NCBI GenBank assembly: GCA_022447685.1
Contig: JAKVAO010000007.1
Coordinates: 1-60,680, forward strand
Direction of reading: 5' to 3'
Length of the DNA stretch: 60,680 nucleotides
DNA from: Candidatus Caenarcanales bacterium
Lineage (GTDB): Bacteria; Cyanobacteriota; Vampirovibrionia; LMEP-6097
The position numbers and the translations under genes were made by a program. The number at the start of each line of letters is the position of its first letter. Within the stretch, counting starts at the first letter, position 1. Under the pieces are notes generated by a model. That model was not told the origin of the DNA. It was given only the letters and a program-made list of their open reading frames with translations, and did no database searches. Positions 57,036 to 60,680 of the stretch are shown in pieces.

Positions 57036-58085
57036 TCAAACAATCAAAGAACAATCACCATAAGAAAAGAACCTATACTTTTCCTTAATTGCAGCTTTAT
57101 ACATTTCCTTACATTCAGGGATTCCCATAAGCGCACTTACTAGAAGAATAAGAGTGGATTTAGGTAAATGAAAATTAGTAAGCAAACCATCTATGACTTT
57201 AAATTCAAAATTCCCAGGATAAATATAGATATCAGTAGAACCCTTAATCTCACCTGACCTCGCTATAGATTCTAAGCAACGCAAGCTCGTCGTTCCTATG
57301 GAAATAATTCTTTTGCCTTCCCCTTTGGCTTGCTGGATTCTTTCCCAATCCTGTGAGGCGATCTCATAATTCTCAGAGTGCATTTTGTGATCTGCAACTT
57401 TCTCTGCGCTCACTGGTTTGAAGGTGCCAATACCAACATCTAGATTTAGATCTATAAAATCAATACCTTTATTCTTTAAGTTTTCAATAACTGTATCTGT
57501 AAAATGCAAACCAGCTGTTGGTGCTGCGACACTTTTACCGGTGCTATTTTTATTTGCGTAGACAGTTTGATAACGATCTTTATCCAATGCTTCAGCTTCT
57601 CTTTTGAGGTAAGGAGGAATTGGCATTTGCCCACATTCCTCGAGGGCTTTTTGCATTTGGCTGATATTTTTGAATTCTAGAATAAATTCATCTTGATCTT
57701 CTTGCTCTACACGGAAAATCTTTACAGGCTCACCACTTTTCAGCAGTAATTCCTGTTTCTCGGTTTTAATCTTTTTACCTGGTTTAGCCAGTACTGACCA
57801 TTTCGTCTCCTCAGGGTTCAATGCTTTAATAAGTAGAACTTCTATAGGCTTGCTTGTATACTTATCTGGATTATAGAGAAAAAACCTTGCCGCCAGTACA
57901 CGACTGATATTGCGCACCAAAATATCACCACTTTCTAGAATTTGGCTAATATCTTGAAATTTTTTATGCTGAACAGATTTGGATTCTAGATTATAATGTA
58001 GCAAGCGAGATTCGTCTCTTTTTTCAAGAGGGTATCTAGCTATTAGCTCTTCAGGAAGGTCGAAATCGAAATCAGAGATTAACAT
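57036..58085 (-). CDS. queA: S-adenosylmethionine:tRNA ribosyltransferase-isomerase
   Basis: Makes epoxyqueuosine from preQ1-modified tRNA and SAM. The 349-residue protein begins with the family start FDFDLPEELIARYPLEKRDESR, contains KSVAAPTAGLHFT and the LDVGIGTFKPVSAEKVADHKMHSE block, and ends with FHLPKSTLILLVSA. Complete. It is divergent from the glycosyltransferase gene with only 6 bp between the two start codons, so the promoters of both must overlap the opposite gene. Confidence 0.94.
   Translation of the reverse strand: MLISDFDFDLPEELIARYPLEKRDESRLLHYNLESKSVQHKKFQDISQILESGDILVRNISRVLAARFFLYNPDKYTSKPIEVLLIKALNPEETKWSVLAKPGKKIKTEKQELLLKSGEPVKIFRVEQEDQDEFILEFKNISQMQKALEECGQMPIPPYLKREAEALDKDRYQTVYANKNSTGKSVAAPTAGLHFTDTVIENLKNKGIDFIDLNLDVGIGTFKPVSAEKVADHKMHSENYEIASQDWERIQQAKGEGKRIISIGTTSLRCLESIARSGEIKGSTDIYIYPGNFEFKVIDGLLTNFHLPKSTLILLVSALMGIPECKEMYKAAIKEKYRFFSYGDCSLIV
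58080..58085 (+). promoter_or_regulatory. Leaderless -10 box of the glycosyltransferase
   Basis: TAACAT ends exactly 6 bp before the ATG at 58092, inside the first codons of queA. Confidence 0.4.
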
Positions 58086-58091
58086 TTATAG

Positions 58092-59255
58092 ATGAAACTT
58101 AGCGTAATTATCACTACTTATAATAGAGCAAATTCACTTGAGCAATTGTTAAATGATCTTTCAATGCAGCTAGTGATACTGAATACTAGTGAAGAGAAGA
58201 ATATAGAGGTTTTAATTGTAGATAACAACTCCAATGATAATACTAAGGCTGTTGTTTACAAGTTTATTGAAGATAATCGTCTCAGAATCAAATATATCCA
58301 TGAGGAACAGCAAGGAATTTCAGCTGCTCGTAATAAAGCGATTAAACAGGCTATGGGTTCTCTGCTTGCATTCCTGCACGATGATGTTTCTTTGGATGAG
58401 GATTGGTTACAAGAAGTTTACAAAATCGCTGACTCCTGCATGGAACATGAGATTGGAATTTATGGTGGGCGCTCTATTCCTCTGTGGGAAGAGGATTTGC
58501 CGGAGTGGTTAGATATTCAAGCTCCATATGGTATAGTTCAGGAAGCTTTTTCTGGTCATAGTTATGGCGATGAAGAGAAATTTTATCCTTTCGAGTCTGA
58601 GTTTGGTAACGCAAAATTTCCTTGTGGAGTAAATTTCTTGGTTAGAAGAGAAATATTTCAGAATTGTGGAGATTTTCGTACTGATCTTGGAGCCAATGCA
58701 GCAGGGGCTTTTGGGACTCATGAAGATTATGAATTTTTTGAATATTTGACTACGATTAAAGTACCAATGCTTTATGTACCTCAGTGTATAGTGTTTCATC
58801 CTACTAAACCTTCACTTCTTACTATTCAATATGTTCGTCAATGGTATTTTAAGGCTGGTAGGGCTTTATATTGGATGGCTTATACCGATAGACTTAAAAG
58901 AGAACCGAGTGAGTTTATTGGTATTGAAGAAGCTGAGCTTGCTTGGTATCCAAGTTTCACTAAGTCCTTTGTTGGTGTTGTGCCAGCTTATTTGTACCTG
59001 AAAGTCTTTTATACTCTGTGTTTGATACTGTACTCACTTTTACTGTTTGATAAAAAGAAGGTTAATTATTTATCTTTTGAATTATCTAAGGTCTTTGGTG
59101 CGATTAATGCAGCTGAGTTAATTGCTAAGAAAACTAGATTTAAGAAGTTTAGTTTTGAAGATAGGATCAAGAAGAAGACTATTGATATTGATGAGTCTGT
59201 TGAAGATCCTACTGCTGAGCATGATCTTGAGAAGACTTCGCTTGAGAGTGATTAA
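58092..59255 (+). CDS. Family 2 glycosyltransferase
   Basis: 387 residues with the GT-A fold start VIITTYNRANSLEQLLNDL, the nucleotide Asp in LIVDNNSNDNT, the region GISAARNKAI, and the metal-binding acidic pair in AFLHDDVSLDEDWLQ. A hydrophobic segment near 295-320 (AYLYLKVFYTLCLILYSLLL) may anchor it to the membrane, and the C-terminus is charged. Substrate unknown; UDP-xylose or UDP-glucuronate from the ugd/uxs pair are possible donors (inference). Confidence 0.88.
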   Translation: MKLSVIITTYNRANSLEQLLNDLSMQLVILNTSEEKNIEVLIVDNNSNDNTKAVVYKFIEDNRLRIKYIHEEQQGISAARNKAIKQAMGSLLAFLHDDVSLDEDWLQEVYKIADSCMEHEIGIYGGRSIPLWEEDLPEWLDIQAPYGIVQEAFSGHSYGDEEKFYPFESEFGNAKFPCGVNFLVRREIFQNCGDFRTDLGANAAGAFGTHEDYEFFEYLTTIKVPMLYVPQCIVFHPTKPSLLTIQYVRQWYFKAGRALYWMAYTDRLKREPSEFIGIEEAELAWYPSFTKSFVGVVPAYLYLKVFYTLCLILYSLLLFDKKKVNYLSFELSKVFGAINAAELIAKKTRFKKFSFEDRIKKKTIDIDESVEDPTAEHDLEKTSLESD

Positions 59256-59270
59256 TGTTGCACTAGTATT

Positions 59271-59790
59271 TTATTTATATTGAGTATGATCAGTTTCTTT
59301 ACTGAGTTTGAAATTTTCTTTTGGAAGCTTGAAGTATCTTTTTTGATCTTCATCTTTTATATTTTTAATTTCTGTGAAGAAACTTTCTTTAAACTGATGT
59401 TTATTTTCAATCCACTTATGAGTTTCTATAGTAAATAGAAATTTTTTCAGCATTTTTACCTTTTTTATCATGGAATTTTATGAGAATACTACTAGCTAGA
59501 TGCGGTCTTACAAAATTAGGAAGTTTCAACTCTACTATGCCTTCATCACTAAGTTTTTGATTCTCAGCTACTAAATCATTTTTCATCATCAAAGGAGCGA
59601 GGTTTAAGAGAGTTTCGATTAGACGAGATTTAGATGTTTTAATAGCAAGTTTTTTTAGGTGTGTAGCCTCTTCTGTTAATTCTGATTCGTTAAAGTCTTT
59701 TTTTGCTACATCATAGTATGCTTCCTGGAAGGCTATGATATCTTTTTTGAGTTCTTCTCTAGTTTTAGTAGGATCTATCTTACGTGACAT
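59271..59790 (-). pseudogene. Unknown gene, probably frameshifted and cut by an IS
   Basis: Two overlapping minus-strand frames: 59790 (Met-Ser-Arg-Lys) to 59416, and a second ending at 59271. They join at an A6T3 run (near 59448), where one base would carry the frame on through FLFTIETHKWIENKHQF. The first frame also stays open upstream towards the ISL3 element, so the 5' end may be lost. Helical, Lys/Glu-rich, with no recognised domain. The first frame could be a complete small gene instead. Confidence 0.45.
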
Positions 59791-59867
59791 TGTTTCAGCA
59801 TTTTCCCTACATATATTTGGGTCTTCTCCAATTTGAGTGGATAAGGTAAATACTGTAATATGAATGT

Positions 59868-60604
59868 ATGGGTTCAGATCTGAGTCGATTTTACGGTAAC
59901 AAAACTTTTGAGCACGCAGTAATTGGTGATATTGATGATGAGAACAAAGTTGCTTATGTTGACTTAAAAAGGGCCTCAAAAAAACTCTTTGTGGAGTTTG
60001 TGGTCGCGAACATAACTCTTTTTATGACAGTAAAAAGGTTTTGGTTAGAGACTTGTCACTGGGTGCATACAAAGTCTTTCTAAGAGTAGATATCCGTAGA
60101 GTTGAGTGTAAGAGTTGCAAAAAAGTAAAGCGCGAAAGGATAGAAGATTTTTTGAGTAATTGTCGGACGACTAAACTCTACATGTACTTTATTGGAGAAC
60201 GCTGCCGAGAATCAAGTGTTATTGCTGTTGCAGCAGAGCAAGGTCTAGACTGGAAAACAGTTAAAGATCTTGAAAAACAATACATGAAGGAACAATTAGA
60301 AGTTCGCCCCAAATTAAGTCCTAGAGTAATAGGCATAGATGAAATATCGATAAAGAAAGGTCATGATTATCGAATCATTGTAAGTGATCTTGAAAGTGGT
60401 ATGCCAATTTGGTTTGGTGGTAAAGGCAGAACAGAAAAAGATATGAATGAATTTTACAAAGAGCTTGGTCCTGAAAAGTGTAGTGGGATTGAAATAGCGG
60501 TGATGGATATGTGGAAAGCTTTTCGAAATTCAGCAGAGAAGAATATTCCACAAGCAGCAATTTTATTTGATAAATTCCATGTGGTCAAACATCTAAATGA
60601 ATCT
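59868..60604 (+). mobile_element. Truncated ISL3-family transposase region
   Basis: The left and right ends of the element are not resolved. It encodes an ISL3-type transposase in two frames that meet at an A6 run near 59980, and its 3' part is replaced after the HLNE motif at about 60604 by different DNA that begins GGCTCCCCCTCGAT, which looks like the inverted repeat of another ISL3-type element. Confidence 0.7.
59868..60604 (+). pseudogene. ISL3-family transposase, frameshifted and 3' truncated
   Basis: The frame from 59868 carries the N-terminal part (GDIDDENKVAYVDLKR). A -1 shift at the A6 run leads into the zinc-finger region (LCGVCGREHN, then CKSCKK) and the rest of the protein. The first two catalytic acids are visible (GIDEISIKKG and VMDMWKAF), as is FDKFHVVKHLNE, but the protein ends before the third acid, so it cannot be active. 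The shift site could be programmed, but with the truncation the gene is dead either way. Confidence 0.75.
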
Positions 60605-60680
60605 GGCTCCCCCTCGATAAAATATACCAATAAGTGAAAAGAAATTGAGGTAATTAATGTCCAATAAGAAATTAAGTAAA
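60605..60680 (+). mobile_element. Left end of a second inserted element (partial)
   Basis: Starts GGCTCCCCCTCGAT and carries a Shine-Dalgarno-like GAGG and an ATG at 60657 (MSNKKLSK, continuing off the window). It interrupts the ISL3 transposase, so it is probably a nested insertion; the identity of the second element cannot be confirmed from 76 bases. Confidence 0.45.

Overview
This is an AT-rich bacterial chromosome window read with the standard code (TGA ends several intact genes). Core genes include trigger factor, bL32, IspG, Der, CoaBC, adenylate kinase, QueA, UbiE/MenG, TrpA and a System II (CcsB/CcsA) cytochrome c assembly pair. System II, an omega-like protein closest to the cyanobacterial form, MenG and many exported or calcium-binding proteins would fit a non-photosynthetic relative of Cyanobacteria (Vampirovibrionia/Melainabacteria-like). 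That placement is an inference and is not proven by anything in the window.

Layout. 1-3.6 kb is a decaying accessory zone: a minus-strand gene broken by two frameshifts (one a 19-bp tandem duplication), two 83-bp direct repeats, and an 880-bp IS5-family element with perfect 20-bp inverted repeats. 3.6-6.4 kb holds tig, rpmF and an orphan DppB-like permease. 6.4-7.5 kb is an EF-hand pseudogene on the minus strand. 7.6-9.5 kb is a HipA/HipB module in reversed gene order, preceded by five palindromic operators spaced 40-41 bp. 9.6-14.6 kb carries UDP-glucose dehydrogenase, UDP-xylose synthase, an RNA m5U methyltransferase and ispG. 14.7-21.5 kb is a same-strand run of nine genes, eight of unknown family and one 2-oxoglutarate/Fe(II) oxygenase; it is the best candidate here for an undescribed system. 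21.5-26.3 kb has a thioesterase, a sugar-type permease, a methyltransferase, and a class III aminotransferase with an aldehyde dehydrogenase.

26.3-45.9 kb alternates housekeeping genes (cytochrome c assembly, tRNA-Ser, MenG, RluA, glutamate dehydrogenase, a 31-residue membrane peptide plus trpA, ferredoxin with Fur-like boxes, PRC-barrel, IlvE, Acs) with unknown exported or acidic proteins. 46-50 kb encodes a surface/exoprotein group: two tandem beta-helix proteins and an RTX protein with twelve EF-hand loops. 50-59 kb holds an orphan DppB-like permease, a ClC antiporter, der, coaBC, an omega-like protein, adk, queA and a family 2 glycosyltransferase. The right edge is a truncated ISL3-type transposase with what looks like a second element inserted in it.

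Two themes cross the window. First, many genes have a -10 hexamer ending exactly 6-7 bp before the start codon, which predicts leaderless mRNAs, while other genes, notably the 14.7-21.5 kb cluster, have strong Shine-Dalgarno leaders. Second, acidic calcium-binding style proteins recur (EF-hand pseudogene, cluster proteins, RTX/EF-hand protein), most without signal peptides, which suggests an exoproteome exported by a non-Sec route.
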